From: a virus
IMG/VR virus record: IMGVR_UViG_3300044980_000048
Location: 1-64,000 of that record
Strand: one strand, 5' to 3'
DNA: 64,000 nucleotides
In this document: positions 7,886 through 14,879 of the stretch, one piece after another
Layout of the letters: each line of letters opens with the position of its first letter
Position numbering within the stretch: the first letter of the stretch is position 1
Made by a program: the position numbers and the translations under genes
Notes under the pieces: generated by a model
The model's database searches: none
Told to the model about the DNA's origin: nothing
What the model saw: only the letters and a program-made list of their open reading frames with translations

Positions 7886-8075
7886 GAGCAACGATTCGCT
7901 GAATGCGTTACCGCACGAAGAAAAATACCCCTTCCTTGGAGGTATCTACTTTCCCATTCTTCAGCAAGACGGCAGCCGCCAGATGATAAAAATCAGCAAC
8001 GGCGATCTGCCAAGCGATGTGCATTTCCTAGCCTACCTCCGCCAACACGATAGACAGATAGGGCCAAACTCATGA
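7878..8075 (+). CDS. Hypothetical protein
   Basis: A 65-residue protein. ATG 7878 is chosen because TTGGAGG lies upstream; longer readings in this frame run antiparallel to no known feature and lack a site. It ends with a 4-bp overlap into the next gene. Confidence 0.5.
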   Translation: MTESNDSLNALPHEEKYPFLGGIYFPILQQDGSRQMIKISNGDLPSDVHFLAYLRQHDRQIGPNS

Positions 8076-8605
8076 CGGACTCCAAAGATACATTGATTGA
8101 GAGCGTAGCTAAGATTATCTCCCCGCATAGCTGGAAAGAATTAGGTAAACATGAATGGCACGCGCCGACTATAGAAAACCACAAATGGGCAAAACAGAAG
8201 TCCATTCAAGATGCCAGAGAGATACTCGCTCTTGTCGCCACTAGTGAGATGCTTGGTGACAAAGAATTAAAACAGATCGAAACTCAAATCACTCATGAGC
8301 GCATGTGCATCAATGGCCGCTGGTGGATTCCTGTGGATGGTGAGATAGCAAACCCGAAGCGGGAAATCTGTCGGGTTACGGAGCGAGAAATATCGGAGGC
8401 TGTTTTGCGCGGTAACATCAAATATTGGGCTGATGCAAAAGCGCAAGACCATGCTTACCAAAAATGGAAGGCCGCGAATTTTGAAGGAAAGGAGCCGCAA
8501 ATATCTCAAGGCTCTTTGCCTGATTACATTACGCGAGAGGTTAATGTCGTTGTATTTAATCCAACAGAAATAGAAGTACAGGAGGGTGAAAATGGTGGCG
8601 TTTAA
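8072..8605 (+). CDS. Hypothetical protein
   Basis: A 177-residue protein starting MTDSKDTLIESVAKIISPHSW. The N-terminal half has a helical region (QDAREILALVATSE), and the middle contains CINGRWWIPVDGE. No domain is recognised. It is coupled to both neighbours, with the ASCH copy 2 start inside its last codons. Confidence 0.55.
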   Translation: MTDSKDTLIESVAKIISPHSWKELGKHEWHAPTIENHKWAKQKSIQDAREILALVATSEMLGDKELKQIETQITHERMCINGRWWIPVDGEIANPKREICRVTEREISEAVLRGNIKYWADAKAQDHAYQKWKAANFEGKEPQISQGSLPDYITREVNVVVFNPTEIEVQEGENGGV

Positions 8606-8978
8606 CTTTCAGAAGAAATTTGCCGATGCAGTCGAGAGTGGCGCGAAGCTACAGACCATACGCCAGAAACGCCGCTGCAAGGCTGGTGATGCAGTGCAAC
8701 TCTACACTTGCCAGCGAACGAAGAACAGCCGCAAGCTACGTGATGCGGTCTGCGTGGCCGTTGATTCTGTTACCCTCACAAAAGATGGGCCATTCTTCGG
8801 ACAGCCGGGGTGGTGGCCGAAAGACAAAAACGTATTTGCGGAGCGCGATGGTTTTAAGAGCTATCAGGAAATGTGGGATTGGTTCTTCGTCACCTATCAA
8901 AACGAGGAAATCTTTAACGGCTATGTTTATCTATTCAGCGCAAAGTCACCGGATTCTAAAGTTCAGGAGGGCAAGTGA
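8592..8978 (+). CDS. ASCH/PUA-like domain protein, copy 2
   Basis: A 128-residue paralogue of the 1897 gene: VAFNFQKKFADAVESGAKL, TIRQKRRCKAGDAVQLYT, RKLRDAVCVAVDSV and GQPGWWPKDKNVFAERDGF. The start is ATG 8592 after GGAGGG. Protein similarity is high, but DNA differs at many third positions, so the duplication is old or one copy came from another phage. The fold suggests RNA or modified-nucleotide recognition. Confidence 0.7.
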   Translation: MVAFNFQKKFADAVESGAKLQTIRQKRRCKAGDAVQLYTCQRTKNSRKLRDAVCVAVDSVTLTKDGPFFGQPGWWPKDKNVFAERDGFKSYQEMWDWFFVTYQNEEIFNGYVYLFSAKSPDSKVQEGK

Positions 8979-9217
8979 AGCGCATCCCGATAAAAGCAGC
9001 CAAAGCCATTGCCGAAGAGTATGGCTACGATCAGGTGATGATATATGCCCGCAAGGTCGGTGAGCCTCCTGCCGAGCATGGCGAACACATGACAACCTAT
9101 GGCGTCACGAAAGAGCATTGTAGTGCTATGGCGCGAATTGCCTCTTATCTGCAAAACAAGATCATGGGGTGGAACACAACTAGCTCAACCGTCGCGGTAA
9201 CGGAGAAGAAAGAATGA
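8975..9217 (+). CDS. Conserved phage protein of unknown function
   Basis: An 80-residue protein from a GTG start (KRIPIKAAKAIAEEYGYDQVM). GEHMTTYGVTKEHC and ARIASYLQNKIMGW follow a pattern I have seen in many phage early regions, but no function is known to me. GTG is supported by the GGAGG site and a 4-bp overlap with the previous gene. Confidence 0.65.
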   Translation: MKRIPIKAAKAIAEEYGYDQVMIYARKVGEPPAEHGEHMTTYGVTKEHCSAMARIASYLQNKIMGWNTTSSTVAVTEKKE

Positions 9218-9573
9218 TAGTTTGTATTTGCGGATCGCGTGGCTTTACTGACTATGAGCAAATATGTGCCGTCTTAGCTACCACGCATATCGACAAAGTA
9301 ATAAGCGGCGGCGCTCACGGTGCCGATAGCCTTGGAGAACGGTATGCAGAGGAACATGGTGCAGCATTAGAGATTATCAGGCCGCAGTGGAATAAGCATG
9401 GAAAAGCCGCAGGTATGATACGCAATCGGCAGATGGCGGATATGGCCGACCATGTCTTTGCCTTCTGGGATGGAAAAAGCCCCGGCACGAAGGGCATGAT
9501 TGATTACTGCAAAAGTAAGAACAGACCAATTGAAGTCCACCTGTACGAGTATTCGGATAACGAGAAGAAATGA
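9214..9573 (+). CDS. SLOG-family DUF2493 (YspA-like) protein
   Basis: A 119-residue protein with the DUF2493 pattern: ICGSRGFTDY, VISGGAHGADSLGERYA, PQWNKHGKAAGMIRNRQM and DHVFAFWDGKSPGTKGMIDY. SLOG Rossmann-like proteins bind nucleotides or nucleotide-derived ligands and occur in DNA uptake, signalling and defence systems. The exact role in phages is unknown. It is coupled to the methyltransferase that follows. Confidence 0.85.
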   Translation: MIVCICGSRGFTDYEQICAVLATTHIDKVISGGAHGADSLGERYAEEHGAALEIIRPQWNKHGKAAGMIRNRQMADMADHVFAFWDGKSPGTKGMIDYCKSKNRPIEVHLYEYSDNEKK

Positions 9574-10262
9574 GGGCTTTAGATTTATTCTGCGGCGCGG
9601 GTGGGGCAAGCATGGGGCTGCATCTAGCAGGGTTTGAAGTAGTTGGCGTGGATATTAAGCCTCAAAAGAATTACCCCTTTACATTTGTGCAAGCGGACGC
9701 GATGAAACTGCCACTTCGCTTGTCGGACTTCGATTATATCTGGGCTTCTCCACCATGTCAGGAATACAGTGTCACAAAGAAACTGAGGAAAGCCATTAGT
9801 AAGAACGAATATCCCGAAATGATAGAACCTGTACGCACCATGCTGAAAAGCAGTGGAAAACACTATACCATAGAGAACGTGCGCGGAGCGCCCTTGCATA
9901 ACGCTATAATGCTTTGCGGAACTATGTTCGGGCTGCGGGTACTGCGTCACCGCCTTTTCGAGAGCAGCTTTTTGGTGCTTGCGCCAGGCCATCCTCCACA
10001 TAGAGGCGGTACTAATTCCTCTAGGGGGTATTCCACGTATGCAAACGGGGCAAAATACATTTGTGTCGCTGGGCAGAACTATATCCGCACAGAAGGCGCA
10101 GCAGCTATGGGCATAGATTGGATGACAAACCGGAATGAATTAAGTGAGAGCATACCTCCAGCTTATTCTAAGTTTATCGCAGAAGCTTGTATTAATCAGC
10201 TAAAGCCTTCTTCAGATGCACCTCGTCATCCGAAATATGAGAATATATCTTTGCCAGCATAG
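9570..10262 (+). CDS. DNA cytosine-5 methyltransferase (short)
   Basis: A 230-residue protein with motif I DLFCGAGG (5-12), motif IV ASPPCQEYS with catalytic Cys63, motif VI ENV (102-104) and motif VIII RHRLFE (126-131). It probably methylates phage DNA against host restriction. At 230 residues it is shorter than typical C5 enzymes, with a small target-recognition region. The last 71 bp overlap the integrase gene on the other strand, so its C-terminal tail may be incidental. Confidence 0.88.
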   Translation: MRALDLFCGAGGASMGLHLAGFEVVGVDIKPQKNYPFTFVQADAMKLPLRLSDFDYIWASPPCQEYSVTKKLRKAISKNEYPEMIEPVRTMLKSSGKHYTIENVRGAPLHNAIMLCGTMFGLRVLRHRLFESSFLVLAPGHPPHRGGTNSSRGYSTYANGAKYICVAGQNYIRTEGAAAMGIDWMTNRNELSESIPPAYSKFIAEACINQLKPSSDAPRHPKYENISLPA

Positions 10263-11043
10263 AGCCGTCAGTATGGCCCATGATGGCGGCGACGGTGAGG
10301 TGGTCATGCCCCTGAATCAATTTGCGCGTCCCAAACCCATGACGGGCGGCATAGGCAAACATGCGCTTGCCAGTCTTGCGCGAGATACGGATAAAGCGAT
10401 TGCACACGCTGTATTTTGTCCAAGCATCGCCGCGCTTATTACGGAACAGTGCGCCTTCTGGGTTAGCAGCCAGCAGTCTCGTGATGATTTCGAGGGCTGC
10501 ACCTTGCAGGTAGATAATGCGCTTCTGTCTCTTGCCCTTGCTCTCTTCAGCAGGAAATACAATGCGCTCCCGTTCAAGCTCCACATGTCGCGGTTCGATG
10601 GCTCTCGCTTCCTGCGGGCGGCAACCGGATGTCCAGATGAACACCACGAAGTCGTGGAACGGATCGCTTTGTGGAACATGCGAAAGCACTTCCTGATAGT
10701 CCTCTGGCTTCATGTATATCTCGCGGCGCTTTGCTGGCGGTTTCTTCATGCGGGCAAGCGGGGTGCTTTCAATATGGCCCTGCTCAATGCCCCAATTCCA
10801 TACGCGCTGCACGGCTACGATAGCGCCTCGCGCATAGGTGCTGCCCCAAGTCGTTTTGCTATCAACCCACTCCGTAACGTGGAAAGGCTTGATAGCCGTA
10901 GCGTCCAAATCGGCAATGCCGGGGTGCTTGATGAAATCTTTGAGATAACCATTGTACCATTCGCACGAACGCGGCGCACGATGCTTCCCGCACCAAGCGG
11001 AGTATTTGGTAACGAGTGCGTTTACTGAAAGTGTGTTTTCCAT
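10192..11043 (-). CDS. int: Phage tyrosine integrase
   Basis: About 283 residues. The N-terminal SAM-like core-binding domain includes CEWYNGYLKDFIKHPG. The catalytic domain has TSGCRPQEARA (first Arg), a KGKRQKR beta-hairpin Lys, YAARHGFGTRKL (second Arg; the usual first His of the HxxR box is Tyr), MGHTDGSMLAKIYSH and the nucleophilic Tyr near the C terminus. ATG 11043 is used; a TTG at 11061 would add six residues. It is the only minus-strand gene in the left 14 kb, convergent with the methyltransferase and divergent from a small DNA-binding gene, as expected for a lysogeny switch. Confidence 0.9.
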   Translation of the reverse strand: MENTLSVNALVTKYSAWCGKHRAPRSCEWYNGYLKDFIKHPGIADLDATAIKPFHVTEWVDSKTTWGSTYARGAIVAVQRVWNWGIEQGHIESTPLARMKKPPAKRREIYMKPEDYQEVLSHVPQSDPFHDFVVFIWTSGCRPQEARAIEPRHVELERERIVFPAEESKGKRQKRIIYLQGAALEIITRLLAANPEGALFRNKRGDAWTKYSVCNRFIRISRKTGKRMFAYAARHGFGTRKLIQGHDHLTVAAIMGHTDGSMLAKIYSHISDDEVHLKKALAD

Positions 11044-11121
11044 GAAGTTTAGTGTAGACAAACCGGCAACGAAATGCTAGACCTGTGTCCTAGATAGGCA
11101 ACGTAATAATGACAAGTCATG
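11044..11121. promoter_or_regulatory. Divergent int / regulator control region with operator-like palindrome
   Basis: This 75-bp gap separates the divergent integrase and helix-turn-helix gene. ATGACAAGTCAT (11109-11120) is a palindrome with a 2-bp centre that overlaps the regulator's start codon. GGCAACGAAATG (11065-11076) and GGCAACGTAATAATG (11097-11111) form a direct repeat 32 bp apart. These could be repressor operators or integrase arm sites. No consensus promoter is obvious. Confidence 0.45.
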
Positions 11122-11331
11122 GATAAACGAACGAAAACTAAGATGCAAAATGCTCTGAAAAAGCAGATTAAGGCACATAGGAGCATGTCGAAGTGGGCAA
11201 AAAAGAATGGTTTTCACAAGTCGTACATATCGAGAGTGCTTAGAAACGAGCGTGAGATAGAAGAGAGATTATGGGAAGCGCTTGGATTTGAGCAGTTCTG
11301 GAGATGGAAACCGATAAAGCAACCGAAGTAA
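11119..11331 (+). CDS. Small basic DNA-binding protein (HTH-like)
   Basis: A 70-residue, very basic protein. MSKWAKKNGFHKSYISRVLRNE reads as a helix-turn-helix with recognition helix SYISRVL. Divergence from the integrase and an operator-like palindrome over its own start suggest an autoregulated Cro/excisionase-type switch protein. The role is inferred from context. Confidence 0.6.
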   Translation: MDKRTKTKMQNALKKQIKAHRSMSKWAKKNGFHKSYISRVLRNEREIEERLWEALGFEQFWRWKPIKQPK

Positions 11332-11335
11332 CTAT

Positions 11336-11566
11336 ATGGCTAACTGGCAGGCAATAGCGACGGCTCCGAAAGATGGCACTAGGATTAAGGCCAAGCGTGG
11401 CTATGTGCCGCCGCATAATCGCTCGAACGGGAAGATGCGCTATGAAACGCATATTACATGGTGGGGCAAGACTTCCCATGTTCCGATGTACGGCTGGTGC
11501 TACGGGCGCGATGTCGAAAATATCAATTTGTGGCAGCCTGAAAGCTGGCAACATTTAACCGAGTAA
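11336..11566 (+). CDS. DUF551-like phage protein
   Basis: A 76-residue protein starting MANWQAIATAPKDGTRIKA, with a Trp-rich C terminus (HITWWG, LWQPESWQ). The WxxIxxxPKDG start is characteristic of small DUF551-like phage proteins, whose function is unknown. It starts five bases after the regulator. Confidence 0.65.
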   Translation: MANWQAIATAPKDGTRIKAKRGYVPPHNRSNGKMRYETHITWWGKTSHVPMYGWCYGRDVENINLWQPESWQHLTE

Positions 11567-11576
11567 TGAGTGGTAT

Positions 11577-11747
11577 ATGACTAAAGGCCCGCTAAGAAAA
11601 ATAGTAAGAGTTGTCCATCACGCGGATAGTATTTACGGAAAGCAGCGTGTGGAGCTTGAGTGTGGGCATGAGGTTAGTGTTTCTAGTGGCGCGATCTATA
11701 AAGGAAGATGCCGCTGGTGCAAGAAAGAAACAGAACAAAAAGCGTAA
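11577..11747 (+). CDS. Small Cys/His protein
   Basis: A 56-residue basic protein with LECGHEV and GRCRWCKKE, a probable zinc site (C-x-H...CxxC) like short treble-clef proteins of phages. It is below common gene-caller size limits, but it sits in register between coupled genes. Confidence 0.5.
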   Translation: MTKGPLRKIVRVVHHADSIYGKQRVELECGHEVSVSSGAIYKGRCRWCKKETEQKA

Positions 11748-11770
11748 CCAATTACTTATAGGGTGAGAAT

Positions 11771-11950
11771 ATGGGGATGGATATAACACTACATTGCGCG
11801 ATGTGCGGAGCTACCCATGAATTTGATGTTCCTTGCGATGAGGGTGATCCGGGTAAGAAATTGCGCGATATTATTGAAGAACAGGGATGGTTTTGCCAGC
11901 TTAACTATCCGAACTTTGATATTTATTGCAGTAAGAAGTGTGCAGCTTAA
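11771..11950 (+). CDS. Small zinc-binding protein
   Basis: A 59-residue protein with CAMCGATHEF at the N terminus and YCSKKC near the C terminus, giving a two-half zinc site of CxxC and CxxxC type. A GGGTGAG site precedes the ATG. Function is unknown. Confidence 0.55.
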   Translation: MGMDITLHCAMCGATHEFDVPCDEGDPGKKLRDIIEEQGWFCQLNYPNFDIYCSKKCAA

Positions 11951-11979
11951 CAACAGAACGTTCACTTCTGAAAGGTCTT

Positions 11980-12198
11980 ATGAGCAAAAGCGGAAATTAT
12001 AATCTTGGGGAGATTGAGAAGCGCGATCATCTTATTCAAACGCTTGTCGAGGCTTGCGAAGCCGCTATTGAGCTTATTCAGGCTGATTACCCGGAACCAG
12101 ACCAAAGCAGCGGAGAGCTTATAGACAGAGGAAAGCCGCGCAAGGTCTTTAAAATGCTTTGCGATGCTGTTGGTGATGCACAATCGCCATTAGATTAA
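11980..12198 (+). CDS. Hypothetical helical protein
   Basis: A 72-residue acidic helical protein (KRDHLIQTLVEACEAAIELIQADYPE). ATG 11980 is chosen from the GAAAGGTCTT site upstream. The short leader (AACAGAACGTTCACTTCTGAAAGG) resembles other intergenic leaders in this region. Confidence 0.55.
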   Translation: MSKSGNYNLGEIEKRDHLIQTLVEACEAAIELIQADYPEPDQSSGELIDRGKPRKVFKMLCDAVGDAQSPLD

Positions 12199-12220
12199 CG
12201 AACTGTTCCTTGGGGTGTGT

Positions 12221-12430
12221 ATGAAGGCAAACTTAGAGTGGATAAATCGGGAATGGAATACATGGAAGCAAACTGGCCCCGGCAAAGCGCATACCCCTTA
12301 CCACGCTTATGATTTACAAACGGAGTTCGAGCATACAGCAAAACTATTCGCGGCTCATTGCATGGATGCTTTAATGAAACAGGCCGCACCTACCGTATGC
12401 CGCGATATAGACATTGACGACGGCGCTTAA
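12221..12430 (+). CDS. Hypothetical protein
   Basis: A 69-residue protein starting MKANLEWINREWNTWKQ; an alternative GTG lies two codons upstream. It is Trp- and His-containing, with a helix HTAKLFAAHCMDALM. No family is recognised. Confidence 0.5.
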   Translation: MKANLEWINREWNTWKQTGPGKAHTPYHAYDLQTEFEHTAKLFAAHCMDALMKQAAPTVCRDIDIDDGA

Positions 12431-12593
12431 CCAACAATCAAATCAGGGATCAGTCGCCTAAACGTACACTGGATGACTCGGGGGCCTAAGTATTCTAGAT
12501 TCTGCTTAGGAGTGATGACCGAAAACTAAAACTTGGGTGCGTGACAGGCGGGAGAGACCCCACAACGCTAGCAACTGTTCTGAAGGGTAATTT
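12431..12593 (+). promoter_or_regulatory. Structured intergenic leader, copy B
   Basis: This 163-bp gap has no credible gene. CCTAAG (12485-12490) pairs with CTTAGG (12505-12510). GGGT (12535-12538) pairs with ACCC (12557-12560), and CGCCT (12455-12459) could pair with AGGCG (12546-12550) in that loop, again an interleaved arrangement. From 12535 the order GGGTGCG, ACCC, CACAAC, TAGCA, GTTCTGAA matches the element at 5741. A cis-acting RNA or small RNA is likely but unproven. Confidence 0.4.
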
Positions 12594-12989
12594 ATGAGCC
12601 AAGTCCCATTCGCTACAAAGTCCGATGAAGATCATATCGTGTACCGGCTGCTTGATATGGGGTGGAGCATGAGTGAGATCAATGACGGCTTTGCACATCA
12701 GGCTAAGTCTAACGGCGATTTCACGGTCGATTCAGTCATTGCAGCCATGCGGGAATTGTCCAAAATTAAACACCAACCAAAGGAGAAGCCTATGCAGCCC
12801 CATCAAGAGCGAGTCGTTACCGAGAAAAAAGAACTGGACGAAAAAATCGACAAGCTATCGGTTTTTATCAAGGGGGATATTTACAAGGCTCTTCCGGGCG
12901 CAGAGCAGATGCGGCTCAATGTCCAACTTCAGGCAATGAATGGCTATTCCAATGTTCTTGGCGAACGCATTGCTGCGTTTCCCAAATAA
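12594..12989 (+). CDS. crAss001_48-related domain protein
   Basis: A 131-residue protein. The C-terminal half from residue ~65 (PHQERVVTEKKELDEKIDKL ... MNGYSNVLGERIAAF) matches the short helical domain called crAss001_48-related, widespread in phage early regions. The N-terminal half (YRLLDMGWSMSEINDGFAHQ) looks like a separate small helical DNA-binding-like piece. Function is unknown. Confidence 0.65.
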   Translation: MSQVPFATKSDEDHIVYRLLDMGWSMSEINDGFAHQAKSNGDFTVDSVIAAMRELSKIKHQPKEKPMQPHQERVVTEKKELDEKIDKLSVFIKGDIYKALPGAEQMRLNVQLQAMNGYSNVLGERIAAFPK

Positions 12990-13001
12990 CTGGTTCGGGA
13001 A

Positions 13002-13172
13002 ATGAGCATTGTACCTGTTTTTAAGCATAGAGGTTTTGAGGTTTACCTTAAAGATAAACTTACAGGAGAAGAGAAAATTGCATTAAGGGAATATCTTGAT
13101 TACCTACGCGATGGTGAGTGCAATCCTTGCGAAGAAAAGATTATCTCGATAGCCGATACAACCAACAACTGA
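13002..13172 (+). CDS. Hypothetical 56-residue protein
   Basis: An acidic/basic mixed small protein (EEKIALREYLDYLRDGECNPCEE) with a CNPC pair. It starts 12 bases after the previous stop, with TTCGGGAA upstream. No family is recognised. Confidence 0.45.
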   Translation: MSIVPVFKHRGFEVYLKDKLTGEEKIALREYLDYLRDGECNPCEEKIISIADTTNN

Positions 13173-13184
13173 GTTAGATAACAT

Positions 13185-13352
13185 ATGACAAAATACACTA
13201 TAGAACGCTATCGGAACGGTAAAAAACTTGGTGCTATGATCGTAGAAGCGGATACCGCCAAACAAGCGCTAGAAGAAAACAAAAAACATTTCCTTATCCA
13301 CGATGAGGAACACAAAGATGATATTTGGGAAATTCAAGAGGACTTTTGTTAA
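13185..13352 (+). CDS. Hypothetical 55-residue protein
   Basis: MTKYTIERYRNGKKLGAMIV, then a helix ADTAKQALEENKKH, suggest a small beta-beta-alpha fold. It sits just upstream of a structured intergenic region. No family is recognised. Confidence 0.45.
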   Translation: MTKYTIERYRNGKKLGAMIVEADTAKQALEENKKHFLIHDEEHKDDIWEIQEDFC

Positions 13353-13375
13353 CGCTACTATATGTACAGTTTTAT

Positions 13376-13475
13376 GTCTGTCTCTAGCTTAGTAGCTGCA
13401 TCTGGGCACATTAAATCGTGTAGCCGGGTGAGTCTGCCGAATAGAACGAATAAGGCAGGTCTAGGGACAGACGCC
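13376..13475 (+). ncRNA. Candidate multibranched RNA with encoded CCA end
   Basis: GTCTGTCTCTAG (13376-13387) pairs with CTAGGGACAGAC (13461-13472) as a 12-bp closing stem with one wobble pair, directly followed by GCCA. Inside are GGC-ACA (13405-13410) with TGT-A-GCC (13419-13425), and CTGCC (13434-13438) with GGCAG (13454-13458). The layout is cloverleaf-like with a tRNA-style 3' end, but no GTTCGA T-loop is present. It may be a small RNA, a tRNA-like structure or a decayed tRNA. Confidence 0.4.
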
Positions 13476-13500
13476 AACCATATCGGGTTTCAGGAGTAGT

Positions 13501-13704
13501 ATGGGAAAGATAAAACCGATACCCAAAAAACAACTCGAACAAGAGTTTCAGGAATGCGTAAAAGCAGCCTGCGTATCTCTTGCCGAGATTTGCTATCAGC
13601 GTGTGATGCGGAATCCAGAGGAAGGGATGCGTTATCTATCAGACTTGGCCCGTTCACTAGACTGTAAACTCACTGCGGATATGAAACTCGATAAACCAAG
13701 ATAA
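13501..13704 (+). CDS. Hypothetical protein
   Basis: A 67-residue helical protein (LEQEFQECVKAACVSLAEIC) with a CAGGAG site before the ATG. It is the first gene after the structured region. No family is recognised. Confidence 0.55.
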   Translation: MGKIKPIPKKQLEQEFQECVKAACVSLAEICYQRVMRNPEEGMRYLSDLARSLDCKLTADMKLDKPR

Positions 13705-13707
13705 TAT

Positions 13708-13938
13708 ATGGAAAACAGAATCAATAATACGGTGATCGCTCCTGCCGCCATGATCCACAAAAGCGGTTACGGCAACACTTGCAAATGCAGAGCGAAGCGG
13801 GCCTATAGCGAAGACTTTGATGCTTATTATTGCCCGAAGTGCAACTGGTGGCTTGAGCCTCAGTGTAAAGATGAAAAATGCCTTTTTTGTGCGGTACGGC
13901 CTAAAAGACCGCCAAGACTAAACCCAAAGGGAGTGTGA
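13708..13938 (+). CDS. Multi-cysteine zinc-binding protein
   Basis: A 76-residue protein with CKC, YYCPKC, CKDEKC and LFCAVRP, seven cysteines enough for two zinc sites, and a basic Pro-rich C terminus. Nucleic-acid or protein binding is plausible. No named family is recognised. Confidence 0.55.
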   Translation: MENRINNTVIAPAAMIHKSGYGNTCKCRAKRAYSEDFDAYYCPKCNWWLEPQCKDEKCLFCAVRPKRPPRLNPKGV

Positions 13939-13939
13939 T

Positions 13940-14278
13940 ATGCCAGAATCACCCAATAAGCTGTTGGGATGCCCTTTCTGTGGAGAAGGCAGAAGCCAAG
14001 TATCGCTATATCAGGATGATTACGATCTCTGGACGGTCGGATGCGGCGCTTGCGGGAGTCACAGCGGGAAGGGCAAGAATAAGACCGCTATCGTAAACCT
14101 GTGGAATCGCCGTCACGATCAACAGCACAAGCATTCTGATGCTGTCATGCCTCCACAGACAGAAGAGGCCCGTAATAATTTCGTGAATTTTGTTGGAGGA
14201 GGTTGCGGTATAACTACTAAGACTAGCGTTGTGAAAGAGGAAGAAGACAAGAACCCTACGCCTTGGATGGAAATATAA
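13940..14278 (+). CDS. Lar-family restriction alleviation protein
   Basis: A 112-residue protein. The N-terminal ~55 residues have the Lar pattern LLGCPFCGEG, WTVGCGACGSHSG and AIVNLWNRRH. Lar proteins relieve type I restriction in lambdoid phages, reportedly by stimulating modification by the host enzyme. The C-terminal 50 residues are low-complexity and unlike the family. The stop overlaps the next start by one base. Confidence 0.75.
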   Translation: MPESPNKLLGCPFCGEGRSQVSLYQDDYDLWTVGCGACGSHSGKGKNKTAIVNLWNRRHDQQHKHSDAVMPPQTEEARNNFVNFVGGGCGITTKTSVVKEEEDKNPTPWMEI

Positions 14279-14418
14279 TGTACGGATTTGTGGTTATGGC
14301 TTGGCTATTAACTCCTAATTATATAGCTCCATTCTCTTCTATGGAAATCTGCAATTCTGCTAAAATAGAATATGAAAAAATTACAATGAACAGTGCGATA
14401 TGTGTGAGGGCAAAATGA
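14278..14418 (+). CDS. Small possibly exported protein
   Basis: A 46-residue protein with a short hydrophobic N terminus (MYGFVVMAWLLTP) and two Cys. It begins on the A of the preceding TAA and overlaps the next start (ATGA). Coupling is the main support. Confidence 0.4.
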   Translation: MYGFVVMAWLLTPNYIAPFSSMEICNSAKIEYEKITMNSAICVRAK

Positions 14419-14570
14419 GTGCCTATGATACTATATTGCCGTGGAATGTATTTAGTGTAGATTATATAAAATCCTTCGTATGGAAAAGACAACAAACTCC
14501 CATGACGGCTATATGCCTTATTATAAAATGTGTTCCCGTTCCACCAGAGTTACCTTATCTTGGTGGATAA
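14415..14570 (+). CDS. Hypothetical 51-residue protein
   Basis: The last plus-strand gene before transcription converges with the late minus-strand operon. It contains a hydrophobic stretch TAICLIIKCVPVPPELP. It is supported only by ATGA coupling. Confidence 0.35.
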   Translation: MSAYDTILPWNVFSVDYIKSFVWKRQQTPMTAICLIIKCVPVPPELPYLGG

Positions 14571-14583
14571 CCCATCTGAGCGT

Positions 14584-14682
14584 TCAGTGAATCTTGCTGA
14601 GTAGGAACACAGTCAGTGAATAACCGAGCGTAGCGCCGATGCCCCAGAGAAACGCATCGAAAACCTTCATTATTAAGTCCAT
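14584..14682 (-). CDS. Tiny single-span membrane protein
   Basis: A 32-residue product with one hydrophobic span (LWGIGATLGYSLTVFLLS). Its ATG overlaps the stop of the upstream membrane protein. As the last gene of the lysis region it may be a small holin or antiholin; this is inferred from size and place. Confidence 0.45.
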   Translation of the reverse strand: MDLIMKVFDAFLWGIGATLGYSLTVFLLSKIH

Positions 14683-14879
14683 CACTTTGTCTCCTTTTTA
14701 TCTGGCGATACCAGATCGGTTATGTGAGCCGCAAGCCATGTGTTCACCACAAGGATGTATCCCTGCGTTTCGGCGTCAATCGTGATGCCGTAGTGACTCG
14801 CCACGGACATTGCCGCCTTGGAAAGTATCCCGGCAGCAGCACCGATCAGCAGGTTTTTATCGGGCAACAAGTTTGTCAT
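14682..14879 (-). CDS. Holin-like membrane protein
   Basis: 65 residues from ATG 14879, which has GAGG nine bases upstream; ATG 14888 would add three. It has two moderately hydrophobic stretches (LLIGAAAGILSKAAMSVAS and GYILVVNTWLAAHIT) and a charged C-terminal tail, like small class II holins. It lies in the lysis cassette and overlaps the lipase-like gene. No family is certain. Confidence 0.5.
   Translation of the reverse strand: MTNLLPDKNLLIGAAAGILSKAAMSVASHYGITIDAETQGYILVVNTWLAAHITDLVSPDKKETK

Noticed and set aside
13376-13475. True tRNA gene
   Set aside because: The acceptor-like stem and CCA are present, but there is no GTTCGA T-loop, no GG in the D-loop and no clear anticodon arm.
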